Below are positions 26,525 through 34,905 of a stretch of DNA of 64,000 nucleotides, piece after piece. This stretch comes from Pseudomonadota bacterium. GTDB lineage: Bacteria; Pseudomonadota; Alphaproteobacteria; Rhizobiales; Rhizobiaceae. The stretch's first letter is position 1. Each line of letters starts with the position of its first letter. The notes below the pieces were generated by a model. That model searched no databases, had not been told where the DNA came from, and saw nothing but the letters and a program-made list of their open reading frames with translations. The stretch lies in NCBI GenBank assembly GCA_023419535.1, contig JAEZXX010000051.1, positions 3,513 to 67,512 of the forward strand, given 5' to 3'. Both the position numbers and the translations under genes were made by a program.

Positions 26525-26787
26525 ACAAGACCGCCGCGTCGTGCTTCACCCGCATACGGTCATTGCTTCCGGTGCCAGCATTTCGGTTTTGAAACAGCCT
26601 CGACCCTTCTATAAGATGCTAATGTCGTGGGAATTTCGGCCGCAAGAAGACACTCCGACTCTTCGACCTCCCCTGGGTTCGATGTCGGCATCGCCGCCAG
26701 AAACTGACGGGACGGCAGCAAAACCATATTACTGAGAGTAATGGCCGGTAACCGTCTTGTGGAGGCGCTTGTGCTACGACGGTCTCC

Positions 26788-27573
26788 CTAACGCGCCATC
26801 CAGCCGCCGTCGACGGTAAGGACATGGCCGTGGACGTAGGAGGCGGCGGGCGAGGCCAGGAAAACGCATGCGCCGGCAAGATCCGACGGATCGCCCCAGC
26901 GTCCCACAGGGATACGGGCGAGAATGCTCTGCGATCGGGCCTCGTCGGCGCGCAAGGGGGCGGTGTTGTCGGTCGCGATATAGCCGGGGGCGATGGCGTT
27001 GACGCCGATCCCGCGCGGCGCCCACTCGTTGGCGAGCGCCTTGGTGAGGCCGACGACGCCATGCTTGGCGGCCGCGTAGCCCGGCACGCGGATACCGCCC
27101 TGGAAGGACAGGAGCGAGGCGATGTTGACGATCCGTCCGCCGCTTCCGCGGTCCATCATCCTGCGTGCCGCCGCCTGTGACAGGTACCAGACCGCGTCGA
27201 GGTCGACCGAGAGGACGTCGCGCCAGTCGGCCTCGGCATGCTCGATCGCATTGCCCCGCCGGATAATGCCGGCATTGTTGACGAGAATGTCGATCGCGCC
27301 GAACTCGTGCGCGAGACGATCCAGCGCCGCGCGCGCGCTCCTCGCGTCGATCGAGCCGAGATCGAGCGGCAGCGCGAACGCCTCGCGCCCGGCGTCGCGG
27401 ACGGCGACGAGCGTCGCCTCGCCCGGCGAATTGTTGGTGGTGATCGCGACGTCCGCTCCGGCGCGCGCCAAGCCTGCGGCGATGGCCGCGCCGATGCCGG
27501 TCGCGCCGCCGGTGACGAGCGCGCGCTTCCCCGCGAGCGAGAACGGCGAGTGGCTCAGGTCCGTGGACACCAT
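26788..27573 (-). CDS. kduD: 2-dehydro-3-deoxy-D-gluconate 5-dehydrogenase (KduD-like SDR)
   Basis: 261 residues, classical SDR: TGGATGIGAAIA cofactor loop (about 21-32), NNAGIIRRG (about 96-104), catalytic Ser in NIASLLSFQGG and YAAAK (about 164-168), then NAIAPGYIATDNT and the C-terminal TVDGGWMAR. The NNAGIIRR, LLSFQGGI(R)VP and GYIATDNT segments are characteristic of KduD, which interconverts 2,5-diketo-3-deoxygluconate and 2-keto-3-deoxygluconate in pectin and alginate breakdown. The kduI gene in the same leftward run supports this. It is the last gene of the run; the transporter ATPase before it is truncated. Confidence 0.9.
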   Translation of the reverse strand: MVSTDLSHSPFSLAGKRALVTGGATGIGAAIAAGLARAGADVAITTNNSPGEATLVAVRDAGREAFALPLDLGSIDARSARAALDRLAHEFGAIDILVNNAGIIRRGNAIEHAEADWRDVLSVDLDAVWYLSQAAARRMMDRGSGGRIVNIASLLSFQGGIRVPGYAAAKHGVVGLTKALANEWAPRGIGVNAIAPGYIATDNTAPLRADEARSQSILARIPVGRWGDPSDLAGACVFLASPAASYVHGHVLTVDGGWMAR

Positions 27574-27599
27574 TGCGCCCTCCTCTCCTACATTGATTG

Positions 27600-28358
27600 T
27601 CAGTGGCCGGCGAGCCGCCGGCCCTCGGCATCGAAGGCGTGGAGGTCGCTCGTCGCGAAGTCGAGCCGCACGGTGTCGCCCACAGTAATGCGCTGCTGGC
27701 CGGGCAGGACCGCAATGATCGGGACACCGCCGGGCGCCTCGGCGTGGAGGACCGTCTCGGCCCCGAGCGCCTCGACGAGGCTCGCGCGCACGGGGAAGCC
27801 GGCCGCATCGCCCTCCGCGACCCGCAGATGCTGCGGCCGAAGGCCCAGCGTGACCTCCGACCCTTCACCGGCGGCGCCGGCCGCCGGCGTCGGAAGGGCG
27901 TGACGGTAGGCGCCGAAGAGCTCGACCTCGCCGCCGCCATCGACCGAAGGCGTCACCCTGCCCGGCAGGAAGTTCATGTTGGGCGCGCCGATGAAGCCGG
28001 CGACGAGCCGGTTGGCCGGCGCATTGTAGAGGTCGAGCGGCGAGCCGACCTGCTCGATGCGCCCGGCGCGCAGAACCACGATCCGGTCGGCGAGCGTCAT
28101 CGCCTCCACCTGGTCGTGCGTCACGTAGATCATCGTCGTGCCGAGCCGGGCGTGCAGCGCCGAGAGCTCGGCGCGCATCGAGACCCGCAGCTCCGCGTCG
28201 AGGTTCGACAGAGGCTCGTCGAGCAGGAACGCCTCCGGATTGCGCACGATGGCTCGCCCGATCGCCACGCGCTGGCGCTGCCCACCGGAGAGTTGGCCTG
28301 GCCGCCGGTCGAAATAGGGCGCGATCTCCAGCATCCGGGCCGCCTCGAGGGCAGCATC
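27600..28358 (-). pseudogene. Sugar ABC transporter ATPase (UgpC/MsmX type), N-terminal third deleted
   Basis: The frame retains the signature LSGGQRQRVAIGRAIVR, Walker B LLDEPLSNLD, the H-loop YVTHDQ and a full C-terminal TOBE regulatory domain (LGLRPQHLRV). Walker A, the Q-loop and the first 110 or so residues are missing: the recognisable sequence begins at LEAARMLEIAPYF, near 28349. An ATG at 28334 could in principle start translation but gives a protein unable to bind ATP. Just upstream, in another frame, is the cut end of an unrelated gene, so a deletion joined the two. Permease and binding-protein genes of this importer are absent. Confidence 0.85.
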
Positions 28359-29419
28359 CCCTCGATCATCGCCTCGGCGCCCTCCATCCCGACGGCGAGC
28401 CTCGCGAGCGCCGTGACGGTGTCGGCCTCGCCGCTGTCGGCGACGGCTCGCAGCGTCTCCTCTATGCGAGCGGTGAGCTCCGACGGCGCCGGGCCCTGCC
28501 GGTCCGCCGCGCTGACCTCGACGCCGAAGACGCGCCTGGCGGCGAAGCCCGCGGCCTCGACGCGCACGGCGAAGTGGCGGAAGTCGGCCGGAAGCGCCTC
28601 GGCGGGTCCGAGCGACAGGCGGCGCTCCCCGGCGCCGAGGCGGAGCCGGCGCTCCTCGCGCTCCACCGACATGAAGTCGCCCTCGATCCCGACGTGGATC
28701 GCCGCCTCGACCGGCAGCGCGACGTCGGCGACGAGCGCGACCTCGCCGGAGCGATAGGCCGGCTTCTCGAAGCGCAGCGAGGAGAGGAGCGCCTCGATCG
28801 CGACGGCCACCGCGGTGTCCTCGCCGGCCGGGACGCCTTCCTCCGCCCGCGGCCCGGACAGATAGTCGAGCTGGACGTAGTAGCGGGCGTCGCGCTCGGC
28901 GAGATCGTCGAAGAAGAGCTCGAGGACGTTCGCGCCGGCCTCGAGGTCGACCTCGAACTCGGCGCGGGATTCGAGATTGCGCCCGTAGGGCGCGGTCCAG
29001 CCGATCTCCCGCCCGTCGAGAAAAAGGATCGCGCCGCCGCAGGTCGCGAGCGACAGCCTCGCCCGGCCGGGCGCGCTGGCGAAGAGGTGCGTGCGCGCCC
29101 AGGTCGCGATCACGGTCGGCCGGAACCAGAAGCCGGAGAGGTCGAGGCGCGGCGAGCCGAACGGCAGCCAGTTGCGCCCGAGCGGGCCGCGCGCGCTCGG
29201 CTGCGGGCGCCGCCCCCGCCGCTCGGCGGCGAAGGCGGTGCGGCAGGGGTACTCGTGCGGGATGAAGTTCTTCGTCTTGGTGACGAAGAAGAAGGGGTCC
29301 ATCTCGCCCGACATCGGCTGGTCGGGCACGTCGTAGCGGCTCTCGACCGTCTCGCCGACCTGCCAGAGCGTGATCGGCGCGCCGGGGAACAGGGGACGGC
29401 GCAGGAAGGCCGCGGACAT
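28345..29419 (-). pseudogene. Truncated protein of unknown function in the pectin cluster
   Basis: About 355 codons remain, starting at an ATG (29419) that overlaps the kduI stop as ATGA. The sequence begins MSAAFLRRPLFPG and includes a beta-rich part with LSLATCGGAILFLDGREIGW, which looks like a carbohydrate-binding or sialate-esterase-like beta-sandwich. No catalytic motif is visible. Near 28350 the frame passes into the out-of-frame remains of the ABC ATPase gene and continues as meaningless Arg/Ser-rich sequence to 28130. I recall similar, longer uncharacterised proteins beside rhamnogalacturonan genes in rhizobia, so the original was probably two to three times as long. Confidence 0.7.
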
Positions 29420-30249
29420 CAGCGCAGCTCCGCCACCGCCACGGGATCGACGTCCGTGTATTCCTGGTTCTCGCCGGTCATGCCCCAGACGAAGGCGTAG
29501 CGGCCGGTGCCCGAGCCCATGTGGATCGACCAGGCGGGCGACAGGACGGCATCGCCGTCCGCCACCATCAGGTGGCGCGTGCTGTCCGGGCGGCCCATCA
29601 GTTGGACGACGCGGTCCTCGGCGGCCATGTCGAAGTAGCAGTAGGCTTCCATCCGCCGCTCGTGGAGATGCGGGGGCATGGTGTTCCGGACGCTGCCCTC
29701 GGCGAGATCGGTGATGCCCATCAGGAGGAGGCACGAGGGCGCGACCTCCGGATGGATGTACATGGCGAGGCGGCGCACATTGGAGCGGCGGGCCTCGCCG
29801 AGTTCCAGCACCTTGGCCTCCGAACGCCGGATGAGCCGCGTGGGCAGGTCCGCGCCCGCTGGAACCGAGTTGATATAGAAGCGTGCCGGCGCGGCGGGGT
29901 CGAGGCTTTCGAGCACGATCTCGCGCGCGCCTCGGCCGATGTAGAGGACGTCGCGGTTGACCAGTTCGTGGCGCGTGCCGTCGACGGTGATCGCGCCCGC
30001 CTGCCCGAGATTGGCGATGCCGGCCTCGCGCGCCGAGAAGAAGAGCGGCGTGCCGATGTCGGCGCCGTCGCCGAAGCGGAGCGGCGCGTGGGTGGGCACG
30101 CCGCCGCCGAGGATCAGCCGGTCGACATGGGTGTAGACGAACGCGATCGCGCCCGGCGTGAACAGCGTCTCGACGAGGAACTCGGCGCGCAGGCGGCTCG
30201 TGTCCATGCCGCCCACGTCCGCGGGCGAGGCGCCGTAGAGAACCTTCAT
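29419..30249 (-). CDS. kduI: 5-keto-4-deoxyuronate isomerase KduI
   Basis: 276 residues, normal KduI length, cupin fold. Metal-ligand motif MPPHLHERRMEAYCYFD (His-x-His...Glu, about 193-209) and the downstream His in SIHMGSGTGRYAFVWGMTGEN are intact. KduI isomerises 5-keto-4-deoxyuronate, formed from unsaturated galacturonate, to 2,5-diketo-3-deoxygluconate, which KduD then reduces. The start overlaps the GH105 stop by 4 bases and the next gene's start overlaps its own stop, so the operon is tightly coupled. Confidence 0.95.
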   Translation of the reverse strand: MKVLYGASPADVGGMDTSRLRAEFLVETLFTPGAIAFVYTHVDRLILGGGVPTHAPLRFGDGADIGTPLFFSAREAGIANLGQAGAITVDGTRHELVNRDVLYIGRGAREIVLESLDPAAPARFYINSVPAGADLPTRLIRRSEAKVLELGEARRSNVRRLAMYIHPEVAPSCLLLMGITDLAEGSVRNTMPPHLHERRMEAYCYFDMAAEDRVVQLMGRPDSTRHLMVADGDAVLSPAWSIHMGSGTGRYAFVWGMTGENQEYTDVDPVAVAELR

Positions 30250-31352
30250 GACAGCTCCTTCGCCGGTCCGGCCGGCGTCGCGTGGTGGAGGCCCTCGCCG
30301 AGGCAGAGGATCGCCAGCGCCTGGCCGTACCCGGTCGGCTGGATCGGAATGTTGCGGTAGAATTCGAGGTCGTGGCCCATGCGCGTCCCGTAGGAGACGT
30401 TCTGCACGGTGCCGTTCTCGATGTTGACGAGGACGGCGCCGAGCGCCTTCATCCCGGCGGACCGCCAGCGCTCGTCGCCGACGCCGAGGCGGGCGCCCTT
30501 CAGGAGCCCGTAGCCGAAGCCGGCGGTCGCCGAAATTTCCTGGTAGGAGGACGGATCGTCGAGCAGCGTGTGCCAGGCGCCCGACGCCGCCTGGCATCGG
30601 AGCAGCGCCTCGACCTGCGCGTTGAGGATGCCAAGGAGATGTCGCTCCACCGCGCGCGGCACCTCGGAGAACTCCAGGAGGTCGAGGACCGCCGCGGTGA
30701 TCCAGGCATTGCCGCGCGCCCAGCGCGCCTGCGCGAAGTTGTGGCGGCCCTCGAACGTCCAGCCGTGGAACCAGAGGCCCGTGCTCCGGTCCGCGAGATA
30801 GCGCGCATGGACCAGGAACTGGCCGATCGCCTCGTCGACGAGATCGTCGCGGCGCGCGGCCGAGCCGTAGACGGCGAGGAACAGCGCCGCCATGAACAGC
30901 GTGTCGTCCCAGAGCTCGTGGTGGTTGAGCCTGTCGGACACGTCGTGCTGAAAGGCGCCCTCGACGGTACGCGGGGCCTCGGCGACGACGCGGTCCGCCC
31001 AGTCGCGCAGAACCGGCTCCCAGCGCGGATCGCGCGTCTCGCGCCAAAGAAGCGACAGCGCCAGCATCGGCGCCGTGGTGTTGATGTTGAGTGCCGGCAG
31101 ACCCTCCGCGATGCGCGCGGCGTACCAGTCCTCGATCAGACGCTGCAGTGCGGGGTCGCCGGACTGCATCCAGAGGCGCACCAGACCGTAGAGCGCGACG
31201 CCCTGCGGCCATTCCCACGAGTGGAAGCTGATGTAGTCGCCCGCGCTGCCGTCGAGGTTGGGCTCGTCGAAGCGACCGTCGTGCCGAAGCGCGGTGGTTC
31301 CGTCCACGAGAGCGCGGAGGTTTCCGCGCAGATGATCGCGATCGATCGTCAC
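30246..31352 (-). CDS. GH105/GH88-type unsaturated glucuronyl/rhamnogalacturonyl hydrolase
   Basis: 368 residues, an (alpha/alpha)6-barrel glycoside hydrolase of the YteR/YesR group. Visible hallmarks are FHSWEWPQGVALYG, HHELWDDTLFMAALFLA (catalytic Asp of WDDT), GWTFEGRHNFAQARWARGNAWI, and the C-terminal HDLEFYRNIPIQPTGYGQAL. It releases 4-deoxy-unsaturated galacturonate from rhamnogalacturonan or pectin oligomers; KduI and KduD process the product. No signal peptide is seen, so it acts on imported oligomers in the cytoplasm. The GTG start at 31352 is preceded by GGGAGGGG; it is the first gene of the operon. Confidence 0.9.
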   Translation of the reverse strand: MTIDRDHLRGNLRALVDGTTALRHDGRFDEPNLDGSAGDYISFHSWEWPQGVALYGLVRLWMQSGDPALQRLIEDWYAARIAEGLPALNINTTAPMLALSLLWRETRDPRWEPVLRDWADRVVAEAPRTVEGAFQHDVSDRLNHHELWDDTLFMAALFLAVYGSAARRDDLVDEAIGQFLVHARYLADRSTGLWFHGWTFEGRHNFAQARWARGNAWITAAVLDLLEFSEVPRAVERHLLGILNAQVEALLRCQAASGAWHTLLDDPSSYQEISATAGFGYGLLKGARLGVGDERWRSAGMKALGAVLVNIENGTVQNVSYGTRMGHDLEFYRNIPIQPTGYGQALAILCLGEGLHHATPAGPAKELS

Positions 31353-31379
31353 AGCCCCTCCCGTAAGCCGCCTGATTGA

Positions 31380-31437
31380 TGCACCAAACTCGCCACATTG
31401 CGCTTTCTTGCGCAACATGAAAGATTTTTGCACCAAA
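31380..31437. promoter_or_regulatory. LacI-type operator region between GH105 operon and regulator gene
   Basis: A perfect inverted repeat TTGCGC-N6-GCGCAA (31398-31415) is flanked by a direct repeat TGCACCAAA at 31380-31388 and 31429-31437, spaced 49 bases. LacI-family operators are CG-centred palindromes, so the inverted repeat is the best candidate. Its position between divergent genes allows control of both. Confidence 0.5.
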
Positions 31438-31449
31438 TTGGGGGTGGTG

Positions 31450-32484
31450 ATGGCGCGAAAGGTACGTCTTTCGGACGTGGCGGCACGGTGCGGCGTATCG
31501 GTCTCGTCGGCCTCCCGGGCTCTTTCCTCGGACAAGGGTGTGCGGCCGGAGCAGCGAGAGGCGGTGCTGGCCGCGGCGCGGCAGCTCGGCTATCCGATTC
31601 CGCGCTTGAGAACCGGTGACACGATCATCGTCGCCGCGTCGGGCGCGGCGATGCTCGACTACTCGCGCAACCAGTTCACCGCACATGTCCTCGAAGGCCT
31701 TCGCGAACGCGCCGACGCGCTCGGCTATAAGGTCTCGACGCGACCCGTCGCGGACGTCTCGGCCGAGCGCGAGATCGTCGCCGAGGCGCTCGGTGACGAC
31801 CATGTCGCCGGGCTTCTCTTCCTGACGCTCGACGATGAGGAAATGCTGGAAACGGTGCGCGGGCTGACGAAGCCGATCGTGCTCGTGAACGGCGACGATC
31901 CGAGAATGCGCCTCTCCAGCGTCGCGCCCTGCAACCGCGCCGCGGCTGCAGTGGCCACCCAGTTCCTGCGCCGCCTCGGCCACGAGCGCATCCTGTTTCT
32001 GACCCGGCCGGGCCGACGCACGATCGAGCGCAGGCGCGAGGGCTGGAGTGATGCGATGGCCGATCTCGGCCGCGATGCCGTCACCGACCTCGTGGTGAGC
32101 GTGGAGGACTGGCTTCCCGATCTTGCAGCCGCGGCGATCGAACGCCGCATCGCCGAGCGCGGTCTCGACTTCACGGCGGTTCTCGCGGCGGCCGACAGCC
32201 TCGCGAGCGGTGCGATGAGCCAGCTCTCACGGATGGGCTACGACGTGCCGGGCGACGCCTCGGTGATCGGTATGGACGATCTGCCCGGATCGGCCTTCCA
32301 TTCGCCTCCGCTGACGAGCGTGCATATTCCGATGCGCGAGATCGGGGCGACGGCGGTCGACATCCTCTGCGAGGAGATGGAGAACCGCGAGCGGCCCGCG
32401 CGCCGCGTCGAACTCGCCTGCTCGCTGGTGGAGCGCGCCTCCGCGACGTCGCGGATGTCAGCCGCGCCATTGCTTACGGCATGA
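31450..32484 (+). CDS. LacI-family transcriptional regulator
   Basis: 344 residues from ATG 31450. LacI HTH at the very N-terminus (RLSDVAARCGVSVSSASRALS, followed by the hinge region near VLAAARQLGYPIPR), then a periplasmic-binding-protein-like sugar-sensing domain (about 60-330) ending with the normal LacI tail. GGGGGTGGTG lies before the ATG; an in-frame ATG at 31408 would place 14 extra residues before the HTH and overlap the operator. Divergent from the GH105-kduI operon, which it should repress in the absence of an unsaturated uronate signal. Confidence 0.9.
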   Translation: MARKVRLSDVAARCGVSVSSASRALSSDKGVRPEQREAVLAAARQLGYPIPRLRTGDTIIVAASGAAMLDYSRNQFTAHVLEGLRERADALGYKVSTRPVADVSAEREIVAEALGDDHVAGLLFLTLDDEEMLETVRGLTKPIVLVNGDDPRMRLSSVAPCNRAAAAVATQFLRRLGHERILFLTRPGRRTIERRREGWSDAMADLGRDAVTDLVVSVEDWLPDLAAAAIERRIAERGLDFTAVLAAADSLASGAMSQLSRMGYDVPGDASVIGMDDLPGSAFHSPPLTSVHIPMREIGATAVDILCEEMENRERPARRVELACSLVERASATSRMSAAPLLTA

Positions 32485-32909
32485 GCGATGACGACAACCA
32501 AAGTCCGGATCCGATGTCCGCCGTCGCCGCGTCGCCTGATCTTGGCCGGAGACGTCCGTCAGGATCCGCGGCCGGAACCCATAGCGGCGTAGGCGGCCTC
32601 GTTGGCGGCAAGCGATGCGTTCCGCTCGCTGGCGCCCGCGATGTAACCGAAGAGCGGACGGAAGATGCCGCCGCACATGCGCCTCGAAATCGTCGAGGCT
32701 GAGGACGGTGGCCAGACGACCGCGACGCCGAGCGGCCTTGGCCGGCCGCGTCTCCCGGCCGGTGGCCACGAAGCCGTCACGCTGGTGGTTCTGTTCCGGA
32801 ACCATATCCCCTTCCCCTCCCTCGTGCATGTCGGTCGTCCGAAACGACGTTCGGCGGAACCCTTAAAGTCCCGCCGAACAGATTGCTTGAACGATCGAGC
32901 CCTCGCGGC
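32485..32909. other. Intergenic region holding a gene scrap
   Basis: About 425 bases between the LacI gene and tctA. Apart from the alpha-hydroxy-acid oxidase remnant (32533-32709), nothing recognisable was found. Small open frames on both strands lack family features. Confidence 0.5.
32533..32709 (-). pseudogene. FMN-dependent alpha-hydroxy-acid oxidase/dehydrogenase (LldD-like), N-terminal remnant
   Basis: Three short blocks in alternating frames rebuild the N-terminus of this family: SLDDFEAHVRRHLPSAL (to about 32650), FGYIAGASERNASLAANEA (32651 to about 32580) and FRPRILTDVSGQDQ (to about 32533). The order and spacing match the LldD/glycolate oxidase start (RRLP.F.FDYI.GGA...T...N...F....RPR.L.DVS). 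Two frameshifts and the loss of the whole FMN barrel make it non-functional. Confidence 0.7.
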
Positions 32910-34418
32910 TCAGGCCTCGCTCTCCTCGAACGCAGCCTTCCGGTTCTTCCGGATCGAGGGAAGCACCAGCATCAGGAGCATGACCGCCGTTACCGCGAGC
33001 AGAACGGCGCTGATCGGACGCTGGACGAAAACCGTGAAGTCGCCCTGCGAAAGAAGCAGCGCCCGGCGCAGATTGGTTTCGAGAAGCGGGCCGAGCACGA
33101 AGCCGAGAAGGAGCGGACCGGGCTCGCACTTGGCCTTGCGCAGGAGGTAGCCAAGGATGCCGAAGATGATCACGAGGGCGACGTCGAACCCGCGATTGCT
33201 GACCGAGTAGACGCCGATGCAGCAGAACAGGAGGATCGCCGGGTACATCAGTCGATAGGGCACCTTCAGGAGCCGCACCCAGAGCCCGATCAGCGGCAGG
33301 TTGATGACGAGAAGCATCGCGTTGCCGAGCCACATGGAGGCCACGAGCCCCCAGAAGAGCTCTGGCTGGTTCTGGATGACGCCTGGGCCGGGGGTGATCC
33401 CGTGGATCGTCATCGCGCCGAGCATCATCGCCATAATCGAGTTCGACGGAATGCCGAGCGTCAGGAGCGGGATGAACGAGGACTGCGCGCCCGCGTTGTT
33501 GGCCGCCTCCGGTCCGGCGACGCCGGCGATGGCGCCGTGGCCGAAGGTCTCCGGATGCCGCGAGACCTTCTTCTCGACCGAATAGGCGCTGAAGGCCGAG
33601 AGCGTCGCGCCGCCGCCCGGCAGGACGCCGAGGAACGTTCCGACGCCGGTGCCGCGAAGGACGGCACCCCAGCTTTGCTTGAACTCCTCGCGCGTCGGCC
33701 AGAGGCGGCCGATCGTCGCCTGGAGGATGCCGCGCTTCTCCTTCGATTCCAAATTGACCGCGATCTCGGCGATGCCGAACAGGCCGACCGCGATCACCAC
33801 GAATTCGATGCCGTCATAGAGTTCGGTGGACCCGAAGGTCAGACGGGTCGAGCCCGAATTGACGTCGATCCCGACCATGCCGAGCAGGAGCCCGAGGCAG
33901 ACCATGCCGATCGCCTTGACGACCGAACCGTGGGCGAGGATCGTCGCGGCGAGAAGGCCGAAGATGCAGAGCGCGACATATTCCGCCGGCCCGAAGGACA
34001 GGGCGAAGGTCGACAGGGTCGGCCCGGCGACGGCGAGCGCGATGGTCGCCACCGTTCCGGCGAAGAACGAACCGAGCGCCGCCACCGCGAGAGCTGCACC
34101 GGCCCGGCCCTTGCGCGCCATCTGGTAGCCGTCGATCGCGGTGACGACGGCGGACGCCTCGCCCGGAAGATTGACGAGGATGGCCGTGGTCGAACCGCCG
34201 TACTGCGCCCCGTAGAAGATGCCGGAGAGCATGATCAGCGCGCCGAGTGGCGGGAGAAAGAAGGTGACCGGAAGCAGGATCGCCACCGTCGCAGTTGGAC
34301 CGATGCCGGGCAGGACGCCGATCAGCGTTCCGAGCAGCGCTCCGATGAAGCAGAAGAGCAGGTTCGTCGGCGTCAGCGCCTCCGAGAACCCGAGCAAGAG
34401 AAGGTCGAAGAACTCCAT
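32910..34418 (-). CDS. tctA: Tripartite tricarboxylate transporter, large membrane subunit TctA
   Basis: 502 residues, about 12 membrane segments. Two repeated halves carry the conserved TctA motifs: LIGVLPGIGPTATVAILLP (about 35-53) with GIFYGAQYGGSTTAILVNLPGE, and in the second half FLGVLPGGGATLSAF (about 252-266) with GALTIHGITPGPGV-type sequence. It forms the ion-driven translocation pore with TctB, fed by the TctC binding protein. It is the last gene of the IclR-tctC-tctB-tctA run, 25 bases after tctB. Confidence 0.94.
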   Translation of the reverse strand: MEFFDLLLLGFSEALTPTNLLFCFIGALLGTLIGVLPGIGPTATVAILLPVTFFLPPLGALIMLSGIFYGAQYGGSTTAILVNLPGEASAVVTAIDGYQMARKGRAGAALAVAALGSFFAGTVATIALAVAGPTLSTFALSFGPAEYVALCIFGLLAATILAHGSVVKAIGMVCLGLLLGMVGIDVNSGSTRLTFGSTELYDGIEFVVIAVGLFGIAEIAVNLESKEKRGILQATIGRLWPTREEFKQSWGAVLRGTGVGTFLGVLPGGGATLSAFSAYSVEKKVSRHPETFGHGAIAGVAGPEAANNAGAQSSFIPLLTLGIPSNSIMAMMLGAMTIHGITPGPGVIQNQPELFWGLVASMWLGNAMLLVINLPLIGLWVRLLKVPYRLMYPAILLFCCIGVYSVSNRGFDVALVIIFGILGYLLRKAKCEPGPLLLGFVLGPLLETNLRRALLLSQGDFTVFVQRPISAVLLAVTAVMLLMLVLPSIRKNRKAAFEESEA

Positions 34419-34443
34419 CGTTCCGATCCTGTATCCTGGAGGG

Positions 34444-34905
34444 TCAGAGGGGCCAGATGGCCATCTGGACGCCGAGGCCGCGAATGAAGACGAAGGCGCC
34501 CGCCGCCGTGAGGATCGCGGTCGAGACGGCGATCTCCTTCCACCGCGACTCCTGGTCCGCGAGGCTTCCGACGACGAGGAGCCAAACGGTCGCGACGACG
34601 AAGCCCAGCGACTCCGAGGCGTAGGCGAAGCCGGCGATGGCCAGCACGAGGATGGCGAGGGGTTTGGGATTGAAGAGCCCCAGCGCCTCGGACGGCTTCA
34701 CGAAGCCCTTCACAAACACGAAGGCACCGATCGCCACGAGCAGGCAGCACATGACCCGGGGAAGGAACCCCGGCCCCATCATCGCGGGTGTCCCAAAGGC
34801 CAGGCTGCGACCGGCCCAAAGGCCGATCGCGCCGATCCCGATCAACAGGACGCCTGCGAGAAGGTCGGGGAAGTCGCGCTTCCCCTCCGATCCCGCGCCG
34901 GCCAT
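34444..34905 (-). CDS. tctB: Tripartite tricarboxylate transporter, small membrane subunit TctB
   Basis: 153 residues with four predicted membrane helices, typical of TctB. The N-terminal part (DFPDLLAGVLLIGIGAIGLW) and the GPGFLPRV turn after the first two helices are family features. Its ATG at 34905 overlaps the tctC stop (ATGA), indicating coupled translation; a longer frame to 34977 would lie within tctC. Confidence 0.9.
   Translation of the reverse strand: MAGAGSEGKRDFPDLLAGVLLIGIGAIGLWAGRSLAFGTPAMMGPGFLPRVMCCLLVAIGAFVFVKGFVKPSEALGLFNPKPLAILVLAIAGFAYASESLGFVVATVWLLVVGSLADQESRWKEIAVSTAILTAAGAFVFIRGLGVQMAIWPL

Larger units (their letters stand above)
25912..26787. other. Mobile-element graveyard without intact genes
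   Basis: About 875 bases between the LysR gene and kduD. It contains the two transposase remnants listed separately (26165-26340 minus, 26330-26524 plus). The flanks, 25912-26160 and 26525-26787, have lower GC than the neighbours and no supported gene or RNA. No intact terminal inverted repeats were recognised. Confidence 0.6.

Noticed and set aside
28130..28345. C-terminal extension of the truncated pectin-cluster protein
   Set aside because: It is the wrong-frame reading of the ABC ATPase remnant past the deletion junction, not a real domain.
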